A DNA stretch of 64,000 nt, taken from Flagellimonas sp. HMM57. GTDB lineage: Bacteria > Bacteroidota > Bacteroidia > Flavobacteriales > Flavobacteriaceae. The stretch lies in assembly GCF_021390175.1 (NCBI RefSeq), contig NZ_CP090004.1, positions 3,091,001 to 3,155,000 on the forward strand, read 5' to 3'. Shown piece by piece: positions 33,001 through 41,890 of the stretch. Each line of letters starts with the position of its first letter. Position 1 is the stretch's first letter. The notes beneath the pieces are model-generated. The model had not been told where the DNA came from and searched no databases. It worked only from the letters and a program-made list of their open reading frames with translations. Both the position numbers and the translations under genes were made by a program.

Positions 33001-35104
33001 TTTCTATGGTTTCTATCCTGATACCACCAAATGTATCACCATCCGTATCCGTGAATGAAAAGTCATTACTACCAAATAGGTAATTGGAACCACTATCCAA
33101 CTGAATTTGTCCATTGGCACTGGTGGGTTTAGCATTACTGATTACACTTATGGTAAAATTCTTTTCATGAAATTCTCCCATTAAATCGGTAGAACGGACT
33201 GTCACAACATAATCACCAGGAGTTAAAAGCGAGGAATTGGCCACAATCAAGCTATTTCCATTTACCGTAAACCGACCTCCACCATTGTTAGAAAGTGAGT
33301 AGTCGTGCTGGTCATTGGGGTTATTACCATCTGTAGTGGTTAGCGTGCCAATATTTGTATTGTCTACTGCTCCCTCACTTATCGAAGTATTGGACAGCTG
33401 AATGTCAGTAGGTGCTTGGTTGCTGGCTATGATGCCGAAAGTAACGGTACGCACGGCAGACTCAGCCCCATCACTGTCCTGGACCAATTTGTATGTAAAC
33501 TGATCTGCACCTTCATAGCCAGCTGTAGGCGTATAGGTAAAACTACCGTCATTGGTGTTCAAGGATAAGCTACCATGACTTACATTGGAAACCTGAACAA
33601 TGGTAAATTCATCTAGGTTGGCGTCATAATCGTTTTTAAGGATTCCATCCAAAAAGTCAACATTTAAAGTGGTATTTGGTTCCATTCCATAAGAATCATC
33701 TTGAGCAGAAGGTGGTATTGGATCGTCCGTAGCCGAGGCCTTTTGTATGTTACCAAAGGTTACATTTCCCTGCGAATAGTTATAAAAACCAAATCTTCCG
33801 GCTGGAAATTGAGCAACCCCGGCCTCCGCTGCCGATACATCAAATTTCTCTATACCATTAACCCGTACACGTATTCTATTTGCTGTATATAAGATTTCTA
33901 TTTGATAGGTCACCCCATGCTGCCAAGGATCATTATTGGGTCCTTGACCAATTAATGTACCACTGACTGAGCTCCAGGACATGGCAGCTGTTTTTTTGAA
34001 TAACAAATGAGCGCCTCCACTGCGAACACCCATACTGATTCCTCCCATATCCCAAGACCATATATAGGTATCGTTTACACCATTAAAGCCAAAAGCAAAT
34101 CCAATATCATCATCATCACCAGCACCTGCATCGACTGTAATTGTCCCTTTAAATACCTCGTCTATATATCCGGAATCTGGACTTAAAAGGTAGACCGGAT
34201 TACTAGTATTTCTGGACTGATAAGCGGTACGTCCAGTATTCTCAGGATAAGTCCAATGACCGTCACCTCCTGACCCCTCATTCACTTCTTCAAAAGTTCT
34301 TAAGTCTTCAAAATTCAACGATTGTAAGGTATGTGCATAACCTCTTACGTGTTCCGAAAATGCAATTTGAGATTCTATGGTTCCCGTTTTGTATTCCAGT
34401 TCCCAATCCGCATTTTTGGAAGCGTGCCCTGTTAGGTCTGTTGACGCCGTGACATCCATACCAGTGAGCGAAGCCATCAAATCAACCATCTGTTTTCCTT
34501 TTACTGTTTCCGCTAAGGAACAACCATATAAAAACAGATCGGCATTAGTAGAGACATGGCTTTTCCAAGAATCTAGTTCTGATTTAATCATATTCAAGTC
34601 ATCCATCCAAAAGCTGTCAGATCCAAGAATAAGCTCTGCTGGTTTGGCATGGCCCACAATATGTATGGATTCCAAGCCATTATACTTTTGAATTTCCTGC
34701 GTCATTTTCAGAATCCCTTCATTATTGTTCGGATTCAAAAAAACGATTGCTGAATTCTTTAAATCAACATTAGCTTCTAAGATTTCATAATCAGGTAAGG
34801 AAGTATCTATGAAAATCAAATGTTCAATTTGGGATCTATATCCTTCAAATGATTTTTTATCAATAGACATTATGTGCTTGTCTGAATAAAAATCAGGAAG
34901 TTTTTTCTTTTTAAAAGAATCCCCTAATATTACTAATTCAGTAGATGTTTCATTGACATTCCCAAGTTGTTCCTGTTCTTCAATACCCTGATCGATGAAA
35001 GCCAAATCATTTGATTGAACAGAAAAAAGAAACATAAAGAATACGACGACGAGCATAGCCATCCTATTCTTTTTGAAGCCGTTTAGGTGTAAAGGTTTTT
35101 TCAT
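30032..35104 (-). CDS. Giant T9SS-secreted adhesin with DUF4347, TSP-C-like, cadherin-like and ten tandem Ig-like repeats
   Basis: 1690 residues. N-terminal hydrophobic segment (about 15-32); DUF4347 (about 55-250; LFLYGCSLAETVKGK, MASLTGMDVTAS); a jelly-roll domain like the thrombospondin C-terminal one (about 262-450); cadherin/Ig-like modules (about 465-760); ten tandem modules of about 80 residues, of which eight (847-1486) are nearly identical and each holds one Cys pair (DNCGIASYG...FTCADVGSN); a thrombospondin type 3 calcium segment (DNDGDLIADPCDTDDDNDG); and a CHU_C type B secretion domain (EAFTPNGDGINESWVI; KVFNRWGHVVF). It should be displayed on the surface through the T9SS with help from the PorP/SprF protein behind it. 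Function: probably adhesion to surfaces or cells. Confidence 0.92.
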   Translation of the reverse strand: MKKPLHLNGFKKNRMAMLVVVFFMFLFSVQSNDLAFIDQGIEEQEQLGNVNETSTELVILGDSFKKKKLPDFYSDKHIMSIDKKSFEGYRSQIEHLIFIDTSLPDYEILEANVDLKNSAIVFLNPNNNEGILKMTQEIQKYNGLESIHIVGHAKPAELILGSDSFWMDDLNMIKSELDSWKSHVSTNADLFLYGCSLAETVKGKQMVDLMASLTGMDVTASTDLTGHASKNADWELEYKTGTIESQIAFSEHVRGYAHTLQSLNFEDLRTFEEVNEGSGGDGHWTYPENTGRTAYQSRNTSNPVYLLSPDSGYIDEVFKGTITVDAGAGDDDDIGFAFGFNGVNDTYIWSWDMGGISMGVRSGGAHLLFKKTAAMSWSSVSGTLIGQGPNNDPWQHGVTYQIEILYTANRIRVRVNGIEKFDVSAAEAGVAQFPAGRFGFYNYSQGNVTFGNIQKASATDDPIPPSAQDDSYGMEPNTTLNVDFLDGILKNDYDANLDEFTIVQVSNVSHGSLSLNTNDGSFTYTPTAGYEGADQFTYKLVQDSDGAESAVRTVTFGIIASNQAPTDIQLSNTSISEGAVDNTNIGTLTTTDGNNPNDQHDYSLSNNGGGRFTVNGNSLIVANSSLLTPGDYVVTVRSTDLMGEFHEKNFTISVISNAKPTSANGQIQLDSGSNYLFGSNDFSFTDTDGDTFGGIRIETIETAGDLEYDGSDVFDGTVVNDITLLNFKAPSNASGNPYSTFTFKVFDSRGGISTDAYTMSIRVSDDTDPIAIAQNVTVQLDASGNGSTTAALVDNGSNDASGIASLSLSQTDFNCSNIANNPNIVTLTVTDNNGNVSTTTAEVTVTDELNPTVIARDITVQLDETGNASITASQIDNGSTDNCGIASYGLDTTTFTCADVGSNTVTLTVTDVNGNSGTATATVTVEDNVDPTVVVRDITVQLDATGNASITASQIDNGSTDNCGIASYGLDTTTFTCADVGSNTVTLTVTDVNGNSGTATANVSVEDNVDPTVVARDITVQLDTTGNASITAAEIDNGSNDNCGIASYGLDTNAFTCADVGSNTVTLTVTDVNGNSGTATATVTVEDNVDPTVVARDITVQLDATGNASITASQIDNGSTDNCGIASYGLDTNAFTCADVGSNTVTLTVTDVNGNSGTATATVTVEDNVDPTVVARDITVQLDVTGNASITASQIDNGSTDNCGIASYGLDTTAFTCADVGSNTVTLTVTDVNGNSGTATATVTVEDNVDPTVVARDITVQLDATGNASITASQIDNGSTDNCGIASYGLDTNAFTCADVGSNTVTLTVTDVNGNSGTATANVSVEDNVDPTVVARDITVQLDATGNASITASQIDNGSTDNCGIASYGLDTNAFTCADVGSNTVTLTVTDVNGNSGTATATVTVEDNVDPTVVARDITVQLDVTGNASITASQIDNGSTDNCGIASYGLDTNAFTCADVGSNTVTLTVTDVNGNSGTATAIITVEDMISPTVVTQNLTLPLDANGFLSITAEDFIDESSDNCGISEINADRTDFNCSVLGDYTITLTIMDSNGNVTIETAILTLTGEDNDGDLIADPCDTDDDNDGLPDSEDSFPFSSEPKIVPAEAFTPNGDGINESWVIPGIDNYPNNTVKVFNRWGHVVFSTKSYRNNWEGFYKNNNEKLPAGSYMYMIDLGDGSAPIQGWIYINY
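30647..32566 (-). repeat. Eight tandem 240-bp repeats inside the adhesin gene
   Basis: Period exactly 240 bp, eight units, nearly identical at DNA level with changes concentrated at a few codons (for example D-T-T-T / D-T-N-A / D-T-T-A and A-T-V-T / A-N-V-S). Diverged units lie on both sides. The identity indicates recent duplication or gene conversion, so unit number may vary between strains and assembly may be unreliable here. The repeats keep the opposite strand open over 600 codons, which explains a long antisense frame that is not a gene. Confidence 0.95.
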
Positions 35105-35682
35105 GTTAAAGTTTGATAATTAATTATTGGTACAACTGATTTTTATTAGCCTAGAGATTCCGACAACATCGTTTTCCTTAAAACCATGTCTTTTGAATTT
35201 TTGGAATCTGTTAAATCTTAGAGATTGAAAGCTCTACACAAGGAGTTATTGATTACATATTGAAGTGCAGTAAAGCAAATAATGGATTTTTGAACGTAGA
35301 TTTGAATCATTTGTTATCAATTTAATATTGTAGTATTATTCTTGTTTTTTATGTAAGATTGATAACGGACTTTTTTTTCTTTCGTTCAATTTTTTTTCAA
35401 TTCGCTTGATAAATATCAATTATTGGATTTCTAGATTGGTTTTCATTAACACGAAAAGCATAAAAATTGACTTTTCTGGTAACCAAATAATAGGGATAGA
35501 TTCAAATGAGGTAGTATATTTTTGGTGTGATCAAGTTCTCAAAATAGATTGGTTCCCTGAATTTTATGTAATAGTGTTACTGTCAATTTCAATTAAAAAA
35601 GGAGCCTTAAGAGGTTTTAAGGTTTTGAAATTGGAGGGTTCTGTGTAGTTCTACCAAAAAGTTTGTGAAGGTGACATCTAGA
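35105..35682. other. Promoter region of the adhesin and intergenic sequence
   Basis: About 580 bp, AT-rich. It must contain the promoter of the adhesin operon. A plus-strand frame at 35406-35648 (TTG start, 80 codons) has no recognisable feature and is not called as a gene. Confidence 0.5.
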
Positions 35683-36306
35683 CTATTCCCTTTCTCCTTT
35701 TACTATCAGTCCAGTATGCTCTTTAATAATTCTTGAAAGCGTCTCTGGTCGCATAACAAGTAATGAAGCAAGGTATTTATTTGGAATTCTGTTCAATAAT
35801 TCTGGTTTATTGGTTTCCACAAAATAATTCCACCGTTCAAGAGCACTCGGTATTCTGGCCATATACGCTCTATTCTCAGCATGAATGTAATAATCTATCA
35901 ATAACCTACGGTATAGTTCACTGATCTCAGGAAATGTCTGTAACCCATATTCCAAATCTTTATATTCTAAATATAAGCAATCGGTATCCTCAAGGCATTG
36001 AATGCTCTCCTTGGCGGGCTTAGCTATAAAAAAACCTGTTATGGATGTAAAAATCTCATTATCCGTACTTATCCAAGTCGTAATATCTTTTTTGCCACTT
36101 ATAAAATACCCTCGAACCAATCCTTTTTTAATTAAATGTAATTTGGTACATAGCTCTCCTTTTTGGTAAACAATATCACCTTTTTGATATTGGACACTTC
36201 TTACATGTTCTGCCAAAAAGACCTTTAGCTCTTTGCTTAAAGGAACTATGGAATTGAGATAAAGTAATGCAAAAAAGTTTTGATGAATCTTCTTGTTCGG
36301 CCTCAT
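35683..36306 (-). CDS. Crp/Fnr-family transcriptional regulator
   Basis: 207 residues. The N-terminal cyclic-nucleotide-binding-like domain (about 15-140) shows VQYQKGDIVYQKGE and LIKKGLVRGYFISGKKD; the C-terminal winged helix (about 150-205) shows IPNKYLASLLVMRPETLSRII, matching the recognition helix of the flavobacterial Crp/Fnr group. The GE..L and RS..A residues needed to bind cAMP are not conserved, as usual in this group, so the signal is likely not cAMP. No linked target gene is evident; neighbours are far or convergent. Confidence 0.88.
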   Translation of the reverse strand: MRPNKKIHQNFFALLYLNSIVPLSKELKVFLAEHVRSVQYQKGDIVYQKGELCTKLHLIKKGLVRGYFISGKKDITTWISTDNEIFTSITGFFIAKPAKESIQCLEDTDCLYLEYKDLEYGLQTFPEISELYRRLLIDYYIHAENRAYMARIPSALERWNYFVETNKPELLNRIPNKYLASLLVMRPETLSRIIKEHTGLIVKGERE

Positions 36307-36846
36307 TTAAAAAAGCAAAGCTGGTTATGAACTAACATCCTTGTTAATGGTATATGAACGAAATATACTGTCCTGTTTAGTCCATAACGAATTTAATAAA
36401 TACAGGAATAAAAAAACGAAAAGATAGTGCTGATAAAACAAAAGGCTAAGGGTAATCCCACCTAAAAATTGGAACCTCCTGAGATATCGCAATACCAACA
36501 TTTGGTCCGGATTGACGAAAAACCATGTGATTGCATTGTTTCCTCCATTAATTTTCGATTAATCCTTGATTATTATAACGGACTCATGCTGATTTAAGAA
36601 GAGATTGAGATGTGCTATTAGCCGAGACACAAAGGACTTTAAGCTTACAGACAGATATAGGGATTTGGAAATATATGTTTCAGATTTGTGTTCTAAAAGC
36701 TCAAAATTGTTTGGTCTTAGTATACAAATACATCCATAAATTTTACAATAGAATGTACTGATTTGAGCTTAGTTTAGAGCTTGGAGAATCAAGCTAGATG
36801 ATAAATGTAAAATTATGATATACAGATTTCTATGGTGGATTAAAAG

Positions 36847-36862
36847 ATTCTTTCGTCCCGAC
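36847..36862 (+). repeat. Degenerate tRNA-end-like sequence, possible old outer att site
   Basis: ATTCTTTCGTCCCGAC differs from the tRNA-Pro attL at three of 16 positions. No tRNA lies upstream. It is followed by a terminator, as expected for the original downstream flank of a tRNA gene. Confidence 0.35.
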
Positions 36863-36883
36863 TTCAACTTTTTTTAACAATAG

Positions 36884-36917
36884 AAACCTTGGTGATTTTT
36901 GAATTATCAAGGTTTTT
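36884..36917 (+). terminator. Rho-independent terminator without an upstream gene
   Basis: AAACCTTG (36884-36891) pairs with CAAGGTTT (36908-36915), then T run. No plus-strand gene precedes it within 1 kb; it would make sense as the terminator of a lost or displaced tRNA. Confidence 0.75.
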
Positions 36918-37117
36918 TGTTTTATGAGAAGCTTCTTCCTTTTTACTAATTTAAATCCAATCAAAAAAATGTACATTTGATTTGTAAATTAAAAAGGGGC
37001 TTATAAACTTCCAAATTTGGTTACCTATCTTACAAAAAAAGCACAAAGCATTGCTATTTGAATGAGTACATTTTTGTTCTTCGCACAGTTACGTCTCAAA
37101 ACTAAAAATACCCAGTA

Positions 37118-37735
37118 ATGGAGAAAACCTCCTATGTTTCAATTTGCTCACCAGGAAGAATAAACTTGATAGGAGAACATATTGATTATAATAATGGTTT
37201 TGTATTGCCAGCTGCAATTGATAAATCAATACGAATGGATTTCAAAATCAATGGTGATAAAAGCAGGTGTACAATAAAAAGTAAAGGATTCGATAATATT
37301 TTGGTGGCTGATTTGTACAACTTAAACTTAGGAACGAAGGGATGGCATAATTATGCACTTGACGTTTTACACGAAATACAATTGTTGGGGAAAAGCTTGA
37401 AGAGGTTTGATAGTGAAATGGAATCCAATGTACCTGCAGGTTCTGGGGTAAGTTGTTCGGCTGCTTTGGAGTGTGGACTTGCATTTGGTCTTAATGAATT
37501 ATTTGACTTGAGACTTAGTGAATGGGAATTTTCAAAAGATGAGCCTGATATTTTAGGAAGTCGTATGATAGGTGGTGGCTTTGGCGGATGCACCTTGAAT
37601 TTAATTCATAAAGACGCAATTGATGCATTCATTGAAAGAGCCTCAAAAGCATATAAAAATAAATTTGGCATTGAACTCTCCTATTTTGAGACCATTCCCA
37701 GCCAAGGAACCCATGTAACCAGTCAATACATATGA
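37118..37735 (+). pseudogene. galK: Galactokinase with a large in-frame internal deletion
   Basis: 205 residues instead of about 380. The start is normal: SPGRINLIGEHIDYNNGFVLPAA, then VPAGSGVSCSAALE (the ATP-binding motif 2). After LRLSEWEF at residue 138 the sequence jumps to SKDEPDILGSRMIGGGFGGC, which belongs about 170-180 residues further on in the family. The missing part includes the catalytic Asp in GxMDQ and much of the C-terminal lobe, so the product cannot phosphorylate galactose. The frame is preserved across the junction (near 37532), and the overlap ATGA with galT is intact. Either a real deletion has removed Leloir entry, or another kinase replaces it. Confidence 0.85.
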
Positions 37736-38781
37736 AATTTGATCTAAACGAACACCCGCACAGAAGGTATAATATCTTAACAGGGGAATGGGTCCTTGTA
37801 TCGCCCCATCGCACCAAAAGGCCCTGGCAAGGTAAACAGGAAAAAACAAGCGATGAGAAAAAGCTCAGCTACGATCCAAACTGCTACCTCTGTCCGGGAA
37901 ACACCAGAGCCAATGGCATAACCAATCCCAATTATGAATCGACCTATAGTTTTGTCAACGATTTTTCGGCCTTACTTCAGGATTCACCATCAGAATTAGT
38001 TGAAAATGGACTGTTGAGGGCTAAGGGTGAAAGTGGAATCTGTAAAGTGGTCTGTTTTTCCCCCGATCATTCGCTGACCCTGCCGCTTATGGAAGTTGGA
38101 GCCATTGAAGAAGTGATTTCGCTTTGGCAAGCGGAATATAGTGCTTTGGGTGAAATGGACGATATTAACCATGTACAGATTTTTGAGAACAAAGGAGCCA
38201 TCATGGGCTGTAGCAATCCCCACCCGCATGGGCAAATTTGGGCGCAAAGCTCTATTCCACAAGAAGTGGCAAAAAAGACATCCTATCAAAAGCAGTACTG
38301 GGAAAAACACAATAGAAGCCTTTTAGGAGATTATTTGGAGCAAGAAACCCGAGAAAAGGAACGCATACTTTTTGAGAATGAACATTTTATTGCTATTGTG
38401 CCTTTCTGGGCTGTTTGGCCATATGAAGTTATGATAGCTCCAAAAAAACACTTGCAACATATTGGGCAGCTAAATGCTGATCAAAAGACCAATTTTGCCC
38501 ATATCATGAAAGATGTCACTACCGCTTATGACAATCTGTTCGAAACATCGTTCCCATATTCGATGGGAATACACCAAGCACCAACAGATAAAACTATTCA
38601 TGAAGAGTGGCACTTCCATATGTCATTTTATCCCCCGTTGTTACGATCGGCCTCGGTTAAAAAGTTTATGGTCGGATATGAAATGTTTGCTAATCCACAA
38701 CGTGACATTACTGCGGAACAGGCGGCACAGAAGCTTAGGGAACTGCCATTGACTCATTATTCCAGTAATAATGAGGTATAA
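37732..38781 (+). CDS. galT: Galactose-1-phosphate uridylyltransferase
   Basis: 349 residues, the normal length. Features: HPHRRYNILTGEWVLVSPHR at the start, zinc-site Cys in YLCPGN, and the catalytic CSNPHPHGQIWAQ block with the nucleophilic His; EWHFHMSFYPPLLR near the end. It would exchange UMP between UDP-glucose and galactose-1-phosphate in the Leloir pathway. Its first codon overlaps the stop of the deleted galK, so it depends on the galK transcript. With galK inactivated, its substrate must come from elsewhere, unless another galactokinase exists in the genome. Confidence 0.95.
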   Translation: MKFDLNEHPHRRYNILTGEWVLVSPHRTKRPWQGKQEKTSDEKKLSYDPNCYLCPGNTRANGITNPNYESTYSFVNDFSALLQDSPSELVENGLLRAKGESGICKVVCFSPDHSLTLPLMEVGAIEEVISLWQAEYSALGEMDDINHVQIFENKGAIMGCSNPHPHGQIWAQSSIPQEVAKKTSYQKQYWEKHNRSLLGDYLEQETREKERILFENEHFIAIVPFWAVWPYEVMIAPKKHLQHIGQLNADQKTNFAHIMKDVTTAYDNLFETSFPYSMGIHQAPTDKTIHEEWHFHMSFYPPLLRSASVKKFMVGYEMFANPQRDITAEQAAQKLRELPLTHYSSNNEV

Positions 38782-39086
38782 TGAAGTTATGAACTGAGTT
38801 CGTAAATCGATTTACTTGGTAGGCTAAATTTGTGGTAAAAGGTTTTCCGATTTTCAATTTACTATAACGGTGGTAGTTCAAAAAGCTAATCTCATGTTTG
38901 ATAAGTATTTATACCTTACGCTACACAATTTTAGCCTTCCTACTTTGTTCTTTCAATCCGTTAAACTAGAAAATCCTTTTGCTGAATGGAAAAGTCTCCA
39001 TTTTAGAAGAAATAAGAATGGTAGTAGATATTGATTAGGGTGAATACGCTTAAAATAACATGAAATAAATTAACTTACGATAGTGT
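38782..39086. other. Intergenic region, nothing recognised
   Basis: 305 bp of AT-rich sequence between galT and the cytochrome gene. No terminator hairpin or promoter box is convincing. Confidence 0.5.
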
Positions 39087-40349
39087 ATGAATACAAAACC
39101 TCTTCAGAACACGGCTATTGGAATCGTTTTATGCATATTTTGCATCATTATTTCTTATAAATGTAATTCTTATGAAGCCAAGGAGTTGAAACTCGAAATC
39201 GTGTCCGATTACGACGGAAACCAATTTGTAGGTTCAATAACTTGTCAATCTTGTCATGAACAAATGTATTCAGATCATTTAGAGACCGCCCATTACTTAA
39301 CCTCAAAGAAAGCTGATAAGTCATCCATACTGGGCAGTTTTGAAGATAATAATAACCACCTTGAGTTAAAAAAAGGAATTGTTTACAAGATGGTTGAAGA
39401 AAATGGACAGCTTTATCAAGCTGTGTACATAAATGGCACTTACCTCAACAAAGTTCCTTTTCATATTATAGTTGGTTCAGGAGTTAAAGGGCAATCCTAT
39501 TTATACTGGCATCAAAATACATTATCACAACTACCGGTATCTTACTCCCAAGTAGAAAAAAGCTGGGTAAATAGTCCAGGCTATGTGGACAATAAGGTTC
39601 AGATGAACAGATCCATAATTCCAACATGTCTTACTTGCCACACCACTTTTGCTAAAAATATTCAACCGGATGATTTTTTCAGTCCCGCCTATGATAAAAA
39701 ACAAGTCATTCTGGGAATACAATGCGAAAGTTGCCATGGACCTTCGTCCAAACATGTGGACTTCCATCAACAAAATCCTAATGAAAAAAACCCAGAATTT
39801 ATACTGGATATTACAAAATTGAGTCGGCAGCAAAGGTTAGATGCTTGTGCTAAGTGTCATTCAGGGCTTAGGGAACCAATCAAGAGACCTTTTTCTTTTA
39901 AAACTGGTGATGTTTTGGATGAATTCACAAAAGCCAATTACTTGCCGGAAGAAATCAATAGTTTAGATGTTCATGGCAACCAATACGGCCTATTAACTTC
40001 TAGCAAGTGCTTCATTGAGTCCGAAACGATGGACTGTTCGTCATGTCATAATCCCCATCGGAAAGAACGACAAAATCTAAAATTGTATTCTCAGAGATGT
40101 ATGGAATGTCACCAGGAACCAGAACAAATTCACAAATCGTCTTACGTAAAAGAATCTGTGTCCACTAATAATTGCATAGACTGCCATATGCCAAAACTCC
40201 CTTCTTCAGTTTTAACAATTCAATCGCAAGATTTGACCAATATAGATTCGCTATTGGTCAGAACGCATCGAATTGCCGTTTACGAAAAAGCATCGGAAGA
40301 TTTAATGGAATATATAAAAAAACTTACAACAGAGTCCAAAAATCGTTAG
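39087..40349 (+). CDS. Seven-haem c-type cytochrome, exported
   Basis: 420 residues with an N-terminal hydrophobic segment (AIGIVLCIFCIIISY). Seven CxxCH haem motifs are present: CQSCH, CLTCH, CESCH, CAKCH, CSSCH, CMECH and CIDCH. The layout resembles the cytochrome c554/doubled-CXXCH proteins that in marine Bacteroidota often carry TPR repeats; here the C-terminus has none, ending shortly after the last haem. Other His residues in HNPHRK and HVDFHQ may be axial ligands. It would carry electrons in the periplasm or at the cell surface. No oxidoreductase partner is adjacent; the neighbours are gal genes and the polysaccharide locus regulator. Confidence 0.85.
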   Translation: MNTKPLQNTAIGIVLCIFCIIISYKCNSYEAKELKLEIVSDYDGNQFVGSITCQSCHEQMYSDHLETAHYLTSKKADKSSILGSFEDNNNHLELKKGIVYKMVEENGQLYQAVYINGTYLNKVPFHIIVGSGVKGQSYLYWHQNTLSQLPVSYSQVEKSWVNSPGYVDNKVQMNRSIIPTCLTCHTTFAKNIQPDDFFSPAYDKKQVILGIQCESCHGPSSKHVDFHQQNPNEKNPEFILDITKLSRQQRLDACAKCHSGLREPIKRPFSFKTGDVLDEFTKANYLPEEINSLDVHGNQYGLLTSSKCFIESETMDCSSCHNPHRKERQNLKLYSQRCMECHQEPEQIHKSSYVKESVSTNNCIDCHMPKLPSSVLTIQSQDLTNIDSLLVRTHRIAVYEKASEDLMEYIKKLTTESKNR

Positions 40350-40457
40350 AACATTCAATGGGTAATGAAACAACAGGTGTTGAATCTTTTTTGATAATTA
40401 AATTTGAGCTGATTTATGACTTTGTGTTTTTTAGCCTTCAAAGTGTCTACAGCGCAA

Positions 40458-41486
40458 TCAATTGATCAGATTGGCAACATTTCTAGTGGACGACCTTCTA
40501 ATTTTTAATTCCCCATTTAGAACAATGGTCTTGGTTTTCTGTGATTTATGTTTCATTAGTTCTAATAGAAGTTCTGCGGCTCGCCTGCCCATTTCGAAAG
40601 TAGGCTGTTTCACACTGCTTAGGGGAGGAGTGACCAATTCTGCCATTCGAGTCTCCGTAAACCCCATGATAGCTATATCCTCAGGAACACGATATCCATT
40701 ATCCTTCAATTTTTTCATTGCACCAATGGCCACTAAATCGTTTTCACAATAAAAAGCGTCAGGCAAATCATGCTTGTAAATAAGGTCTTCAATGATTTCT
40801 ATACCTTCTTTAGCCAATAATCCTGTTTCTATAATCTTGTAATTCCCTTTTGGAAATTTGTGTTTTCTGATAGCTTTTAAAAATCCTTTGATCCTTTCGT
40901 TTGAAACGCATAAGTTCTTGTGTCCAGCTAGATGGTATATTTTTTTATAACCTTGTGATATTAAATGTTCCGTAGCAAAAAAACTCCATTTTTGGTTATT
41001 AAAAAGCACTTTGTCTGCTTGCAATGATTCCTCCACCCTTCCCAAAAAAACTATTGGGTATCCATTTTGTTTTTGTTCCAAATAGTATTCCATATTATTA
41101 CTTTCTGTCGCTGGGGCAATTATTAGCCCATCAATCATATTGTTAATCAAAGTTTTAACATTTTTTAATTCCTGTATCGGACTTTCTTCAGATTGCATTA
41201 CCAATACTTGATAGCCTTCATTTATAAACACTTCTTGCACTGCCATTATAATTTCCGAGAAAAACTCACTTATGAACTCAGGTACAACAACGCCGATATT
41301 AAATGTTTTGTTCTGGCTCAATTTTTTGGCAATAGGGTTTGGAGAATAGCCCATTTCCTTTGCGGTAGTTAAAATAAGTTCCCTAGTTTCTTTCTTAATA
41401 TCATATTTATCGTTAAACGCTCTTGAAACAGAAGAGATGGAAACATTGAGCCTTTTAGCAACATCCTTTATAGTTATACGTTTCAT
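40458..41486 (-). CDS. LacI-family transcriptional regulator of the polysaccharide locus
   Basis: 342 residues. The N-terminal helix-turn-helix (ITIKDVAKRLNVSISSVSRAF) and the periplasmic-binding-protein-like effector domain (from about 60; FNIGVVVPEFISEFFSEII) are typical. The C-terminal part ends in the LacI-type motif PTFEMGRRAAELLLELM. The gene is divergent from susC, with several CCGG-centred palindromes between them, including one just upstream of this gene, so it likely represses both susC and itself until a sugar derivative binds. Confidence 0.93.
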   Translation of the reverse strand: MKRITIKDVAKRLNVSISSVSRAFNDKYDIKKETRELILTTAKEMGYSPNPIAKKLSQNKTFNIGVVVPEFISEFFSEIIMAVQEVFINEGYQVLVMQSEESPIQELKNVKTLINNMIDGLIIAPATESNNMEYYLEQKQNGYPIVFLGRVEESLQADKVLFNNQKWSFFATEHLISQGYKKIYHLAGHKNLCVSNERIKGFLKAIRKHKFPKGNYKIIETGLLAKEGIEIIEDLIYKHDLPDAFYCENDLVAIGAMKKLKDNGYRVPEDIAIMGFTETRMAELVTPPLSSVKQPTFEMGRRAAELLLELMKHKSQKTKTIVLNGELKIRRSSTRNVANLIN

Positions 41487-41523
41487 AACATTTTTTTAAG
41501 AAAATTAAATATATAGCTTATAT

Positions 41524-41539
41524 AAATTTCCGGAAATTT
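41524..41539. promoter_or_regulatory. Perfect 16-bp palindrome, candidate LacI-family operator (lacI side)
   Basis: AAATTTCCGGAAATTT, 38 bp upstream of the regulator start. It shares the TTTCCGGAAA core with the sites near susC. Confidence 0.6.
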
Positions 41540-41757
41540 TATAAACTAGAAGGATAAACTTACAAAAACCTTGGTAAATTTTAAATAAACCCTTAAAATG
41601 TTTAGCAATTTTCAATTTTAGATAAACATTATATTACTGAATCCAAATATGTTGAGCATTTTGGTTAGGTATAGATTGTAGAGATAATCATATCAAAAAA
41701 AGTAGAGCCAAAATTTGGATACTTCCTAAAAAAAGACTGTTTAAACACAGATATAAT

Positions 41758-41837
41758 AAATTTCCGGAAACGATTCCGTAAATTTAAAACGTTTCCGGTA
41801 ACGTTTTCAGAAACTTTAATCACGTTTTCCGGAATAA
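41758..41837. promoter_or_regulatory. Cluster of candidate LacI-family operators upstream of susC
   Basis: Three related sites: AAATTTCCGGAAACG with GGAAACGATTCC (41758-41777), AACGTTTCCGGTAACGTT (41788-41805, near-palindrome) and CACGTTTTCCGGAATAA (41821-41837). All contain the CCGG core; AACG/CGTT arms fit the central CG preference of LacI proteins. The cluster ends about 53 bp before susC. Confidence 0.6.
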
Positions 41838-41890
41838 TATAATAGTTGTGTATATCTTTCCACTTACTAATTAACTAAACATTTAATTTT

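Larger units (their letters stand above)
36307..37117. other. Intergenic region with a tRNA-end-like sequence and terminator
   Basis: About 810 bp without a gene. Two features stand out: ATTCTTTCGTCCCGAC at 36847-36862, which matches the tRNA-Pro end ATCCTGTCATCCCGAC at 13 of 16 positions, and a strong terminator shortly after it. The rest is AT-rich and unremarkable; the promoter of the galK/galT genes should lie near the right end. Confidence 0.55.

Noticed and set aside
35406..35648. 80-codon plus-strand frame
   Set aside because: TTG start, AT-driven composition, no motif, placed in the promoter region of the divergent adhesin gene.
41758..41837. IS terminal inverted repeats
   Set aside because: No transposase or target duplication; position between lacI and susC fits operators better.
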